Origin: Phaeodactylum tricornutum CCAP 1055/1
Taxonomy: Eukaryota; Bacillariophyta; Bacillariophyceae; Surirellales; Neidiaceae
Direction of reading: 5' to 3'
DNA length: 64,000 nt
Assembly: GCF_000150955.2 (NCBI RefSeq)
Contig: NC_011669.1
Location: 573,667-637,666 of the forward strand
The notes beneath the pieces were generated by a model. It was not told the origin of the DNA. It saw only the letters and a list, made by a program, of their open reading frames with translations, and ran no database searches. The position numbers and the translations under genes are program-made. This document shows, piece by piece, positions 29,081 to 40,380 of the stretch (the stretch's first letter is position 1; every line of letters starts with the position of its first letter).

Positions 29081-32000
29081 TCAAGTCTGCTGTTGTACTG
29101 CTTGAGGTTGCGTTGCGAGTGATTGCCATAGAGAGTAAACGGCGTTGAAGCGCATTGTGTCCTCCAGACCCTGAAACAGCTTGAACGCTTCGTTTTGGTA
29201 CTCGGCCACAGGATCCCTTCCTTGGTACTGCCGTAGAATTACAGACTCTTTCAAATTCTCCATTGCCTGCAAATGATCACTCCAGGCGTTGTCCATGGTT
29301 ACGAGCGCGATGTAGTTGGCCGACCGCCCTAGCGAATTCGGGGCATTTCCAGCGGACTTTGCTAGGGCATCCATTTCTTTTATCTTTGCGGAGAAAACCT
29401 CCTCAACGGCAACATTCAGAAGGTCAGCGACAGCATTTTGATTCTTACCACTTAAGTCGCCAACGGTGACCAAAGGCTGTGCAAGTGGAAAGAACTGAGC
29501 AATCTTTTCCAAAACTTTGTCGACCTTGACGCTACCAGCCTCGTCTGTCTGCGCCTTGACAATGTCTTGGATTGTCTTTTCATTATACGTCTTCATCATT
29601 TTCAACGAATCTTCCGGAGCCGAAAATAGTACTCCTCTTCGGCGTGAATAGATCACCTTTCGCTGGCTATTGAGTACGTCGTCGAAGTTAAAGATTTCTC
29701 GGCGAATATCTCTATATTTTTCTTCGACTTGCTTCTGAACTTTGTCCAAAGCATCCGTCACCTGCTGAGCTTCGACTGGCATGTCCTCACTAACTCGAAA
29801 CATCTCCAGCATTCTATTCAACTGGTCACCTCCAAAGATGACAAACATGTCGTCTTCAAAGGAAAGGAAGAAACGCGACGAACCTGGATCACCCTGGCGA
29901 CCGGAACGCCCTCGTAGTTGTTGATCGATACGGGATGATTCGTGACGGTTCGTTCCCATTACGTAGAGACCACCTGCTTTTTTTACGGCTTCCTTCTCTT
30001 CAGCCAATACAGGCTCGTAAACGGCCTTGACGGCAGCTGCAGCGTCGCGAAGTTTCACAATGTAGTCCAGGTCATCTTCTGCCTCGGTTGTGTCAAAAGC
30101 AACAGTTAAGATTTCATCGAGCTCAATACCGGTCAATTCGATGCCCATTGCCTTCTTTAAAGAAGCGGCAGCGTCATTCAGCATGGTAAGAACGTCTTCA
30201 TCGATAGGAGCCGGAAAGTAGTTTTCGGAAGGAGAAGGCGGAACCCCCGCTTTTTCTTCCGCCGACAAAACTCCTCGATCCAATAGGATAGATCTTGTCT
30301 TTATTCGTGCCATTGTCGTCGGACAGCCTCCCAACAAGATATCTGTACCGCGTCCTGCCATGTTTGTGGCAACCGTCACCACACCAGATCGACCAGCTTG
30401 CGCAACAATTTCGCTCTCTCGTGGCGCATTTTTTGGGGACGCATTCAAAAGTTCCGCCTTGATTCCTTCCTTGACAAGCGCCTCCACCAAAATTTCACTC
30501 TGTGCAACTGATGTGGTTCCAATCAAACATGGGCGACCTAAAGGCTCACCCCCACCAACGTTCACAACTTCTTTGATCAGATTACGATCAGCAGCTCTGC
30601 GAGTCTTGAAGACAACGTCCGCGTAGTCGCGGCGAGCAACGGGCAAGGCCGTCGGCACGGGAGTGACCATGAGACCATACGTTTGTTCCAGCTCTGAGGC
30701 GTCAGCCATGGCCGTACCCGTCATGCCCGACAATCGGGTGAATTGACGAAAAAGGGCCTGGTAGGTTACCTTTGCGATCACCTTACTCTGTTCGCTAACA
30801 TCAATGCCTTCCATGGCTTCAATACTCTGGTGGAGCCCATCGGACCACCGGCGACCGTCCAGAACACGGCCAGTGAACGCATCGATGATACCGACTCCAG
30901 TAGACTTACCCGAACTATCCTTCAAAATAGTGTACTCGACGTCCTTTTCAAAGAGCTCCTTGGCCTTGACGGCATTCGCTACGAACGGCGCCCACGCTTC
31001 CCCTTTCCCATCAATTGAAAAAAGACTATCTACGCCCAGCGCACGTTCCGATTCACGATATCCTTGCTCCGTCATCACCACATTTTTGTTTTTCAGATCC
31101 ACTTCGTAGTGAATTCCTGTTTTCAATGCACCCGCGAGTTGGTTGGCCGTCGCGTACTTGTTGGCCGGTGCCGGAACTTGTTTGCTGATAATGAGGGGCG
31201 TTCGAGCCTCGTCAATCAAAACCGAATCGGCTTCATCGACCACGCAAAATCCGTCAAACTCCCCAGCTCCGCCGGGCAATACGGTCTGTTTCGGTGATAG
31301 CGCCAAGTGATCACGCAAATAATCAAACCCCAATTCCGAGTTGGTCACATACACCACATCACAGGCGTACGCCTTTTGACGTTGTTCTTCCGTCATTCCG
31401 GATTGGATTAAACCGACAGTGAGTCCCAAGAAGCGGTGAACCTGTCCCATCTTCTCCATATCACGGCGGGCCAAGTAATCGTTGACAGTGATAACGAAAG
31501 AGGCTTTTCCTGTCAATGCGTTGACGTAGGTGGGTAAGGTGGAGACCAACGTCTTTCCTTCACCAGTGGCCATCTCGGCCAGGCGACCATCGTGAAGAAT
31601 GAATCCGCCCATGATTTGCACATCGTAGTGTCGTAGTTCCAAAACACGCCTGTATAAGGAGAAAGACAAGGGTGGAAATTATGTTTGAGATGCATTGAAA
31701 GGTGGACATGATTGATACCGTTCCAGCATAATGATGTACACGTACCAAGCAGCTTCGCGAACAACCGCAAATGCCTCTTCGAGTAGGGGTCCGTTGATGT
31801 CTTCCCCCTTAGCAAGTCTACTTTTGAAGTCGGCTGTTTTGGCTTCCAGCTCATCGTCCCCGAGATCTTCTACCGTCGCTTCCCAGCTATTGACAACGTT
31901 CACACGCTTTTGCAATTGATCCAAGTAGGACTTGTTGTCGGCGTCTCGTTTGGAAGAATCCGCACCGGTCAGGAAGTCTTCCATGACACCCATTTGGAGA

Positions 32001-32173
32001 AACGTTGGTCGGCGTGCTACCGAGGAAAACGACGACGACGAAGAAGCCACGGACCGCATCGGACGCGACCGAGAGAAAACCTGCGTCGCGGGCGACGTGC
32101 GAAAAGCCCACACAGTCGACGACGGTAACAGAAGCAGGGTCAGCGCCACTTGGATTGTTAATGTCAAACGCAT
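29081..32173 (-). CDS. nuclear-encoded, plastid-targeted SecA translocase ATPase
   Basis: SecA drives preproteins through the SecYE channel using ATP. Exon 1 is 32173-31746 and exon 2 is 31649-29081. The 96-nt intron has donor GTACGT and acceptor TACAG, and the 998-residue frame is continuous across it (REAAW-RVLELRHYD). Start ATG 32173 opens a signal peptide (LTIQVALTLLLLPSSTVWA) followed by F, the diatom plastid cleavage residue, then a Ser-rich transit stretch. Diagnostic SecA motifs follow: Walker A MATGEGKTL near residue 170, YLARRD, the DEAD box VVDEADSVLIDEARTPLIIS near 284, MAGRGTDILLGG, and GTNRHESSRIDQQLRGRSGR then QGDPGSS. The C-terminal zinc-binding tail of bacterial SecA is absent. 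Diatom plastid genomes are known to carry their own secA, so this may be a second, specialised SecA (SecA2-like). Confidence 0.93.
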
Positions 32174-32784
32174 TGTTGATAGTGACTGTCTTTTTGGAAT
32201 AGAAGATAAATAGACTCCCAGAAACTGTCGAACGAACGGGTAAATCGGTAGTTTTTGAATGCTCAATCAGTGGAATCTCGTATTTTCGTCTCCAAAAGAG
32301 GGCTGATTTATTCGAATCGCTGGTATGGAGAATAGCGAGCGAGTTGTATCAATGGATTGCGATGACAACGAAAAAGTAAAGTTCCCGAACAAACAACCTT
32401 TCGGTTTGTCATCGAACAAACCACATTCGCGCTGTGGTGGCTCCCGATGATGTTGCGATCCCGTGAGTCACTTTTTTGGTTCAGAACCTTACCAAAACCA
32501 CGTACGCGCAACGCTACGCCGTCATCCAAAGATACCCTATTACAGTAAACTATCAGTAAGATATGTCCCTCCACTACTTGCCCTAACATTCTCAAACGAG
32601 CCGGTAGAAGTTGGCTATCATCCTATCGCTTTTGTTCGGCAACCATTGCGTCTACAAATAAAACACATCCACAAAAAAGATGTCTCTAAAGCTCTAGAAA
32701 ATGCCTGCCTACTTGAACAGAACACCAAGTAAACGTAGAAGCAGGGTTGTTTTCGGTGACGTTGCTATTTGATAAAGATGTTGT
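32174..32784. promoter_or_regulatory. spacer with the SecA promoter and eS4 3' end
   Basis: About 610 bp. It should contain the SecA promoter (right of 32173) and the eS4 3' untranslated region. A TTACAGTAA near-match to the recurrent motif lies at about 32540. No gene seen. Confidence 0.45.
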
Positions 32785-33766
32785 TTAGATACGTCCGGCA
32801 GCTTCTGCTTCCGCACGCTCTTCGATAATGGATTTCTTGATTCCGCGTCCCTTGGGTAGGGAGATCTGAGGAGTGGTACCGTTGCCAATCACGAAGACGT
32901 TGTGCAGACGGGTGGCAAAAGTGTGACCCTTGGCATCCTTGACGGTCACGATATCGAAACTGTTCAGGTGACGCTCAATGTGCATCAGAGTACCCACTCG
33001 TCCAGCGTTACGACCACGGACCAAAGTCACCATGGCGCCCAACTCAAACTTGATAATGTCGGACATTTTGCCAGTGGCAAGGTCGACCTTGACAGTGTCG
33101 TTGACCTTGGCATCAGGGTCGGGGTATCGGATGGTGCGACCATCGTGCGTGACAGCAACCGGAATCTTCTTGCTGCCAATGTATATCTTGTTGATGCGAC
33201 AGAGCTTGTACTGCGATTCTTCCCGGTTGATCCGGTGCAAGACGAAACGTCCCTTGCTGTCAAACAAGATGCGGAACCGATCGCCCGACTTTTCGAGTTC
33301 AACAACGTCCATAAATCCTGTGGGGTAGTTGTGATCCGTGCGGACCTTGCCGTCGACCTTGACACAACGTTCCATGCAAATTTGCATACATTCCTTGTTG
33401 GTCAAGGCGTACTTAAGACGATCGCGAAGCGCGATGCAAATGGGAAGGCACTCGCGTTCCTTGTGGGGTCCCGGCGAAGGCTTCGGGGCGAACACGCCCG
33501 TCATCTTGCCGAGATTCCAGTGGCTGGGCGCATTTAAGCGCTTCAAGTGCTTCTTCGGTCCTCGAGGCCTATTAAAGGAGAAAAAGAATCAACCGAGTGA
33601 GCCAACGTTTCCCGACACTACTTTCGTGGGACGGATGTTTGTCAACGGCAAACGTCTTTCATCAGAAACATCTTTCATCAGAAAGTTGCCAGCGCTTCCT
33701 TCCTACATTTTCGGTTCCTATCAGAGACTCAACAATCTCATTGACGAAGAATGAGTATTCTTACAT
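32785..33766 (-). CDS. RPS4: 40S ribosomal protein eS4; start codon split by an intron
   Basis: This is a structural protein of the small cytosolic ribosomal subunit. Exon 2 is 33568-32785. The first two bases of the start codon lie at 33766-33765, followed by a GTAAGA donor. The intron is 33764-33569 (196 nt, acceptor AATAG), and the G at 33568 completes the ATG. The product is 261 residues, the same length as yeast eS4, and begins [18 protein letters not shown], which matches the conserved family start almost exactly. No other upstream ATG gives this. The family features are present: the S4-type RNA-binding region ([19 protein letters not shown]), the central domain and the KOW motif ([20 protein letters not shown]). 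It is transcribed divergently from uS15. Confidence 0.95.
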
Positions 33767-34077
33767 GATGAACTAGCTTCTACTTTCTCGAATAGCAACA
33801 ACAGCAACGAAACGAGCAATATCGTGTGTATTGGAACGAGTGGAGCGTCGTCGGGAGCTTTATCCGTTGTTACGCAGCGCAACTACGAAAAACTAGTTTA
33901 GTCCATATTTTAGTAAACGCGGTAAGATTTTGACCCGTACAGCACACCTCGCAGCACCCGCCTCGCAATTTCCGCCCCAGTATCCGGTCCAATTACCGTC
34001 ACAGCACCACACCGTCAACTCGACTGCTTCCCGTCGTTCCCTCCAGTTGTCCCTTTCGAATACTAATCAACTTATCT
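33767..34077. promoter_or_regulatory. shared promoter region of two ribosomal protein genes
   Basis: About 310 bp between the first exons of eS4 (minus) and uS15 (plus). Pyrimidine-rich stretches (TTGTCCCTTTCG near 34048) precede the uS15 donor, as is usual for translation-machinery leaders. A single bidirectional promoter would explain equal output of the two proteins; this is inference. Confidence 0.5.
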
Positions 34078-34294
34078 GTAAGTCTTTTCATCTCTTGATT
34101 TAGAGTGTAATTCGTCGATTGCAGAGGCGAAACGAACGAGAAGGTCTCGCGAGACGATACAGAATGGAAGTATTGGTTACAAGGCAACCATCGCGCAGTC
34201 TCCTTCCTGTCGTCCTAATTTCCGCTTTGCCTTTTCGTTCAGCAAATATGTTTTTTCATTGGCTCATCCTATTTTTCTAACCATTTGCAGAACC

Positions 34295-34750
34295 ATGGGT
34301 CGCATGCACGCACCGGGCAAGGGTATTTCCCGACGAGCCCTTCCTTTCAAGCGCACTCCCCCGAGTTGGCTCAAGGTTTCCTCGGCCGATGTCGAAGACC
34401 AGGTGTGCAAGCTCGCTAAGAAGGGCTTGACACCCAGTCAGATTGGTGTCATTCTCCGTGATTCTAATGGTATTGCGCAGGTCAAATTTGTCACGGGCCA
34501 AAAGGTTGTTCGCATCCTCAAGGCCAACGGATTAGCTCCGGAAATCCCGGAAGATCTGTACATGCTTATCAAAAAGGCGGTCCAAGTTCGTAAACATTTG
34601 GAGCGCAACCGCAAGGACAAAGACTCCAAGTTCCGACTCATTTTGATCGAATCGCGTATTCACCGATTGGCTCGTTACTACCGAACCACCCGTAAACTTC
34701 CTTCCAACTGGAAGTACGAGTCCGCCACGGCCAGTACCATTGTCTCGTAA
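34295..34750 (+). CDS. RPS13: 40S ribosomal protein uS15 (S13 in eukaryotic naming)
   Basis: The 151-residue product has the family's usual length and start, [20 protein letters not shown]. Central helices [15 protein letters not shown] and the S15 motif [19 protein letters not shown] are intact. The coding exon begins four bases after a TTTGCAG acceptor at 34290. The matching donor GTAAGT at 34078 defines a 213-nt intron in the 5' leader. The protein binds 18S rRNA in the small subunit platform. It is divergent from eS4. Confidence 0.96.
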   Translation: MGRMHAPGKGISRRALPFKRTPPSWLKVSSADVEDQVCKLAKKGLTPSQIGVILRDSNGIAQVKFVTGQKVVRILKANGLAPEIPEDLYMLIKKAVQVRKHLERNRKDKDSKFRLILIESRIHRLARYYRTTRKLPSNWKYESATASTIVS

Positions 34751-35330
34751 ACAAAACCACAAAACGGCAAAGTTGATCCACCAAGCCAAGCTCGCTTCCT
34801 CTACTATTATTATACAATCATGATGTTATGTAGGCAGTGATGAAATGATCAAGTTGCAATGCTTATCATTATCAGAGACTGCCCTGTAGGGGTTGTAGTG
34901 ACTACCTAAATAGATTAGTTAGCAACGAAGAAAAGATGAGAGTTGACAACGAGACAGCATCTGGAATGATCGCGTTGTAGCAGTAGCTGAGTGGTGTGCA
35001 CTGGGCGTCTGTAACTGCAATGGAATTTACTGTGCAGCTCTCGTTGCTATTGACAAGGACGTACAACCAGACATAGTTTGGAATGGAGCGTGATATTTCT
35101 AGATACACACCAACAGTAAAAAGTACAATCGCTGAAAGATGACAGCATTGCGAGAATTTCTTAAGAATACTACGGCTCGACAAGAAAGGCGTCACGTAAT
35201 TCTGCATCGTTCGCCATCTCTAGAATTCAGCTCTAGCTAGCACGCACAAAATCAGAGAGGTATCGGCAATCCATCAACCTAACTGTAAACTGACGACTTT
35301 TGTATACACGACTACATACAAGCATATCAC
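34751..35330. other. spacer with uS15 3' end and the URC1-like gene promoter
   Basis: About 580 bp. A copy of the recurrent motif, TAACTGTAA, lies at 35280-35288, only 43 bp before the next start codon. A doubtful minus-strand small frame (34902-35207) is listed separately. Confidence 0.45.
34902..35207 (-). CDS. possible small membrane or anchored protein, doubtful
   Basis: An ATG-initiated frame of 101 residues. It has one hydrophobic stretch (LSAIVLFTVGVYLEI), a middle with three spaced cysteines, and a hydrophobic C-terminal end (DAVSLSTLIFSSLLTNLFR). The signal-middle-tail layout is what a small GPI-anchored protein would show, but the length is within what chance frames reach in spacers. 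No family recognised. Confidence 0.2.
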   Translation of the reverse strand: MQNYVTPFLSSRSILKKFSQCCHLSAIVLFTVGVYLEISRSIPNYVWLYVLVNSNESCTVNSIAVTDAQCTPLSYCYNAIIPDAVSLSTLIFSSLLTNLFR

Positions 35331-36939
35331 ATGACAGAAAGCAATGGCAACAACAGCAAACGACCGTCTATCGAGAATCCTTTGGTGGACTCGACAAGCG
35401 TCGTTGCCGGTTTGTCGCCGCGAGCGAGCAAGAAACCTCGCTCGTCGGAACGCAAAGGTTCGTAAAGTTTACAGTTAGTTCTGCACACGATTCAAAGGCA
35501 ATCATAGTTTCGAACTAACTTATTTGCTTTTCGACGTTTGTAGAAGAGGACGGTATTCCGCTACCCGAAGTTACGCAAGCGGACTTGATCACTTTGACAT
35601 CACATCCCGATGCCTTTGGTGTCGATCCCATTCCAATTTCCTGGGGTCATCCTGATCCTGCTGTTCGCGGCCCCGTTATCTGTACAGTCCGTCATTCAGC
35701 CCAACGCAACGCAATTGGGGCGCACCAGGGGTCATACTGTGTGTACACGGGTTTGGCCGTGGCGGCGGGGAAACTCGATCCATCCTACGTGCCGAATCTA
35801 TCCTTGACGAGTCCGGTCTTTCAGATCGGACCTTATCCATCGTGGTCGGATCCAAAAAAGATTTCCGCACTGGATCCATTCGGCCACTTGACTACAGACG
35901 CTTACGGAGATTGGTTGGAGAAAGGTTGGGACATTCGACCCACGATTGTGAGTGCCAGCGAGCAAACTTTAGTGTTTCGGTGCAGACGTGGAAAGACTTG
36001 CTGATCGTCCCTCACGAAATGGCACTCAATGTTTTCAATTTCCAGGCCGTCACAAAAGCTCATATAGACTTACCGGAATGCCGTGAAGCGATCGCGACGG
36101 GTCGCCTCGTTCCCGACGGCAAAATTCTCTTGTCATCGGGTCAATCCATCGTTGCCAAAGCCGCTATAGAACCCGTCTGGTATCTTCCAGAGCTTGCCCG
36201 TCGCTTCCAAACCACGGAAACAAACCTGCGTCAATCAATTTTCAGGATGACTAACGGTATGTATCCTGAGCTTATTACCCGCCCGGATATCAAAATATTT
36301 TTACCACCAATCGGCGGTTTGACCATTTATATTTGGGGCGATCCGGCAACAATCCCTGATGAAGACATAGAGTTGACGTGCAGGGTGCACGATGAGTGTA
36401 ACGGTAGTGACGTCTTTGGTTCCGATATTTGCACCTGTCGTCCCTACTTGACCCATGCAATTGAAGAGTGCATCCGTACGGCACAAAAGGGAGGTTGTGG
36501 CATCGTCATTTACTACCGCAAAGAGGGACGATCTCTAGGCGAAGTGACCAAATATTTGGTCTACAACACGCGCAAACGTCAAGAAGGAGGGGATTCGGCC
36601 GAACGCTACTTTTCGTGTACAGAGCAAGTTGCCGGTGTTCAGGATACCCGTTTCCAAGCGCTCATGCCGGATCCACTGCACTTTTTGGGCGTCACTAAGA
36701 TCGACAACTTTATTTCCATGTCGGACATGAAGTATGATGCGATCGTATCGACTGGTATTAAGATTGTGAACCGGGTCGAGATTCCCCCCGAAATGGTCCC
36801 GGAAGATGCTAAGGTAGAGATTACCGCCAAGGTCTTTCACGGATACAATGCAGGTGAAGCGTACAAGAACATTGATGAAGAGGAACTGAAAAATACCAAG
36901 GGGCGTGAGTATGCTTACAACGAAAAAGAAGAGAATTAA
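35331..36939 (+). CDS. GTP cyclohydrolase II-like protein of the URC1 (uracil catabolism) type
   Basis: Three exons, 35331-35457, 35544-35947 and 36046-36939, give 474 residues. The second intron ends at TTTCCAG 36045, so the joined text reads DIRPTI-AVTKAHIDLPE, which is the wording of the URC1 family; splicing at the earlier CAG would insert extra residues. The C-terminal cyclohydrolase II core carries the zinc-ligand region CRVHDECNGSDVFGSDICTC, slightly different from the RibA consensus, and YYRKEGRSLGEVTKYLVYN. Fungal URC1 acts in the URC route of pyrimidine breakdown; bacterial RibA makes the riboflavin precursor from GTP. The extra N-terminal domain and the altered core fit URC1 better than RibA. 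A motif copy (TTACAGTTA, 35469-35477) lies in intron 1. A nucleobase permease gene is 6 kb away. Confidence 0.88.
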
Positions 36940-37275
36940 CAATATGACGCGCAGCCTATGGACGCCGAAAAGAAGGTAGAGCTAATTGCTACTAGAAAAA
37001 ATTCAAGGGAGGCGAGCGACCTCATTCCTGCGCACCGCACAGGAATCTCCTTGGCGCTGACGACGCAAAGTAACGGACGACCCCAAAGAAAGTTTGCATT
37101 ATCATTCTGACTATTCTCGAATGCTTGGGAAACTGTAGCTTTGCCTCTTTTTGCGGCTTCGCCGCCTCTAGGTCGGTTCTTCCCCAACTTCCAGCAAAAC
37201 AAGTAATAGAGTTTCCAAAAGATGAAACACTAATAGCAGCGTTAGATATAGAGACGTTAATCACTCTAAGCCCTC
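36940..37275. other. convergent 3' spacer
   Basis: 336 bp between two convergent genes, presumably both 3' untranslated regions. No feature recognised. Confidence 0.5.
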
Positions 37276-38186
37276 TCAAAAGTAAGCTCCACCAACCCAT
37301 TCGTTGACAATATCGAGCATGTTTTGTCCGGACGTGGCGGTGGCTCCGATGAGCATGACCAAACCAAGCATGGCGAGACGTCCGTTGATGATTTCGGCTT
37401 CTTCGGTAAGTCCAAACTTGAGGGCCGGAAGGTACCCGAATCCATTCTTGTTGCGCTCGGCCATGGCTTCATAGTTGGGGTGGTTAGGGTCGACAAAGAG
37501 AGAGTCACCGAACGGAAGCGGGCAGATGGTGGCAGCGAGAGAGAGAGCGAAGAAGTGGGCGTTGGCGACCAAAATGATGGCACGCTCGTTGCTGATAGTG
37601 TCCTTTCCAGAGATGGTGGCGAGAGTACCCCACTGTTTCAGATCGAGGAGCATTTCGGGATCCGGGATGAGACCGTGTCCCTTGCAGTATGCGGTGGCGC
37701 AGATGAAAAACCAGCCGAACATGGCGTGGCGGCCATTCCACTTTTCGGCCTGCACCGAAGGTCCCCAGCCCCATTTGGAGAAGGCAGGGAATTGCTTCTC
37801 CCAGTCGGAGACGGCATCGTCGTAAAGCTGAGGGTCGATCTTGAAGGCGCTCACGCTGAGAATGAAGGAAAACAAGTCAAAACAAAAAAGTGTCAGTGCG
37901 GGGTCTCTGCACAACTGAACAGCGAAGGATCCCAATGTTCCTAAGCGATCAATAGGATAAATCAACCACACAATATTTGGATCTGAGACCCTTGCAAAAT
38001 ATTCCCTGATGACTCGTTCGAGACTTGCAAGAGTTGTTCCTTTGCTAGAAAGTGCTATTGAATGTGGCAACGCTTTCTGTTTTATCCGTACCTGGTCTGC
38101 TTGCGGGCTACATTCTGGACCGGAGCAAAAGCAGAAGCCGAGACGAGGCTCAACAAAAGAGCAAAGGTAGTTCGGAGTGGCGCCAT
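37276..38186 (-). CDS. light-harvesting complex superfamily protein, RedCAP-like
   Basis: Exon 1 is 38186-38092 and exon 2 is 37855-37276, with a 236-nt intron (GTACGG to CTCAG), giving 224 residues. The signal peptide FALLLSLVSASA is followed by the textbook FAP motif, so the protein is imported into the plastid. Helix 1 holds the chlorophyll-binding motif EKWNGRHAMFGW. Helix 3 holds EEAEIINGRLAMLGLVMLIG. Between them lies a longer loop with TLATISGKDTISNERAIIL, which from memory matches the red-lineage RedCAP family better than fucoxanthin-chlorophyll proteins (Lhcf, Lhcr, Lhcx). It should sit in the thylakoid membrane and bind pigment. Exon 2 stays open back through the intron, which can mislead automatic start calls. 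LHC superfamily 0.95, RedCAP about 0.65. Confidence 0.9.
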
Positions 38187-39162
38187 GGTGAAAGGTATTG
38201 TAGTTATACCGTATCGAAACAACTGCGTGTGTAAGCAAGAGGTATCCGGAGCAGGTGGTGGTGTCTCGTTGGCGGCTCGAGCAGGGACACGAATCTGGTT
38301 GTTGCGATAGGTTAGAAAGAGGCGTTCGTTTCTCCGGGGAGACTCCAAAGATCGCGAGATGTTGTTCAAGCAGGGTGACGTAGGGATGGTATGACGTCAC
38401 CTAAGCACTGTTTTAGTCCTTCCGGTGAAGGCTGGACCTGCATATCTTCTAGGTGTTGACAAAGGACACAAAGCCTTGTACATAAACCCAATCCTATTTT
38501 GGGTGGCAATGAGTCAATTGTAATCTTTGCCAAGATTGTGGGGCTTGGAAGCTTGTGAACTTTTGCTACCATCCACTAAGGATATACTCTTGCAGACTTG
38601 CATTTGGAAGCAAAAAAACCCAACTTGCTGATACTGGCTTTGTTGGTGCCATTACTCCGCTTTTTCTTTGCATTCCCTGCATGACAAGACTACAGGCCAT
38701 CACCTGAGGAGAAGTAAGCCAAATAAATCTAGGTCCAACCCATTCTCCAGGTACAACCTACTAGAGGAAACATGATGTTGTCATGCATGTCACGGTATAC
38801 ACCAAGGTGACATGTCCCTACAACAAGTGGCACCTAACATGGATAATGGAAGTGTGAATCAGAGTGGAGAGCATGGTGGAACCGTGGCATTAATGTTGGC
38901 CTTATTGCACAGCACAGTGTATTTGCGCTGTGATCAAGGACATCCTTTAATGGAAGATGCAGGAGCAGGATACAAGAAAGAGGATTAGGATACAGTCCCA
39001 CAAATTACAAGGCAAGTTACAGGCGGGTTTCGATACTTGCTGAGTGATTCTATAGGGGATTTATAATTAGAAGGGATATACTCTATGTGGGAGTAAGATT
39101 ATATGGCACATGGTAAGGGGTCTTCTATCTGAATAGAAGGGCCAATTCTCATGGACTAGTGG

Positions 39163-39315
39163 TAGAATAATCTTCCTCTCATTGTTTTAGAAATTCATTG
39201 ATCCAAATATTGCATTAGCATAGGTCCTTGTATCCGCTGTCTAACCCGTGGGGAGCGTTGTAAGCAAGCTGAGTTTTACAGTCCCTAAGTCCGCTTAGGT
39301 GTATTGCAGGTCATT
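39163..39315 (+). repeat. direct repeat, copy 1
   Basis: About 150 bp, sharing with copy 2 the blocks GTTTTAGAAATTC, TTGATCCAAATATTGCATTA and CCGCTGTCTAACCCGTGGGG. Roughly 85-90 percent alike by eye. Confidence 0.85.
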
Positions 39316-40222
39316 TGTTTACCAGGTATTGTTGACATTGCGTTATTCCTGTCTCTTGTACATACATTGGTTGTACTATGTAACAATGCATACACAGCCC
39401 ACTTCTCAGCATAGGGTCCATATGGGCCCAAAAACATTAGGCAAACTCTTTTTGGAAGTCTTGCTATGCCACAATTTGCCAATCTTTGATAATGGTGTTG
39501 GAAATCCTACTGGTTGCTTTGTATGAACCATCACCATGATCAAATCCTGTTGAGCTGAGCCTGCACTGTGCATACTTGATGTTACGGTACACTACCTTGT
39601 GGCATGTCCCTTGGACAGCTCCCACTTGGTAAGGAAAGTGTAAGTGTGAGCCAATCCAATGGACGCAGCGGTTACGTGTCCCATATGGAGTTTGTGTCGG
39701 CCTCATTGCGCAAATCTACCGTATTTGAGTTACCCTGTTGTGGTTTACCTCCTTGCGACATGTCTTGTGGAAATTATTCACTAAACACGGATGTCGCAAG
39801 TGTGAATCAAAACTATACACATGGAGTTAAGGAGGCACGCACAGAAGTGATACCAAAGCCTTGTTCCGTGACCACGTGGACTCGCAATAATCAAAGCGTT
39901 TGTACAATTGCTATGCTTCTGGAGGTGCATGTGTTTAGTCTCTACTTGTCAGTTTACAAGACCAAGATGAGTTGGGATACAAGTGGATACTAAGGAGATA
40001 CAACTGAGACAACATAAGGGGCTATCACAAGACACATGGTGGGATTGAACAAGATCCTCTACTCACCATAGGTATCATGCATGGGACTTATAGTTCCAAA
40101 GGTATATATACATGTGAAAGAAAGGTTGTCTATTGAGATTATGGAAGTTGTGGAAGATCAATGATGAGCTGGCACTTTGTGGGATTGTTCACTGGACTGA
40201 ACAACAGATTGACTAGTTTGTA

Positions 40223-40380
40223 GGATGTAATCTTCCACTCATTGTTTTAGAAATTCTTTGATCCAAATATTGCATTATAGCATAGGTCCTCGCATCCGCT
40301 GTCTAACCCGTGGGGAGCATTGTCAGCAAGTGAGTTTTACAGTCCCTAAGCTTGCTTAGGTGTATCGCAGGTTGTTTGTC
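40223..40380 (+). repeat. direct repeat, copy 2
   Basis: Second copy of the repeat at 39163, about 1060 bp downstream in the same orientation. Continues with weaker similarity to about 40440. Confidence 0.85.

Noticed and set aside
37276-38400. A continuous 374-residue frame for the light-harvesting protein
   Set aside because: It includes the intron and lacks the FAP presequence. Splicing 38092 to 37855 gives the proper N-terminus.
39163-40380. The two direct repeats as a CRISPR-like array
   Set aside because: Only two long, diverged copies 1 kb apart in a eukaryotic genome.
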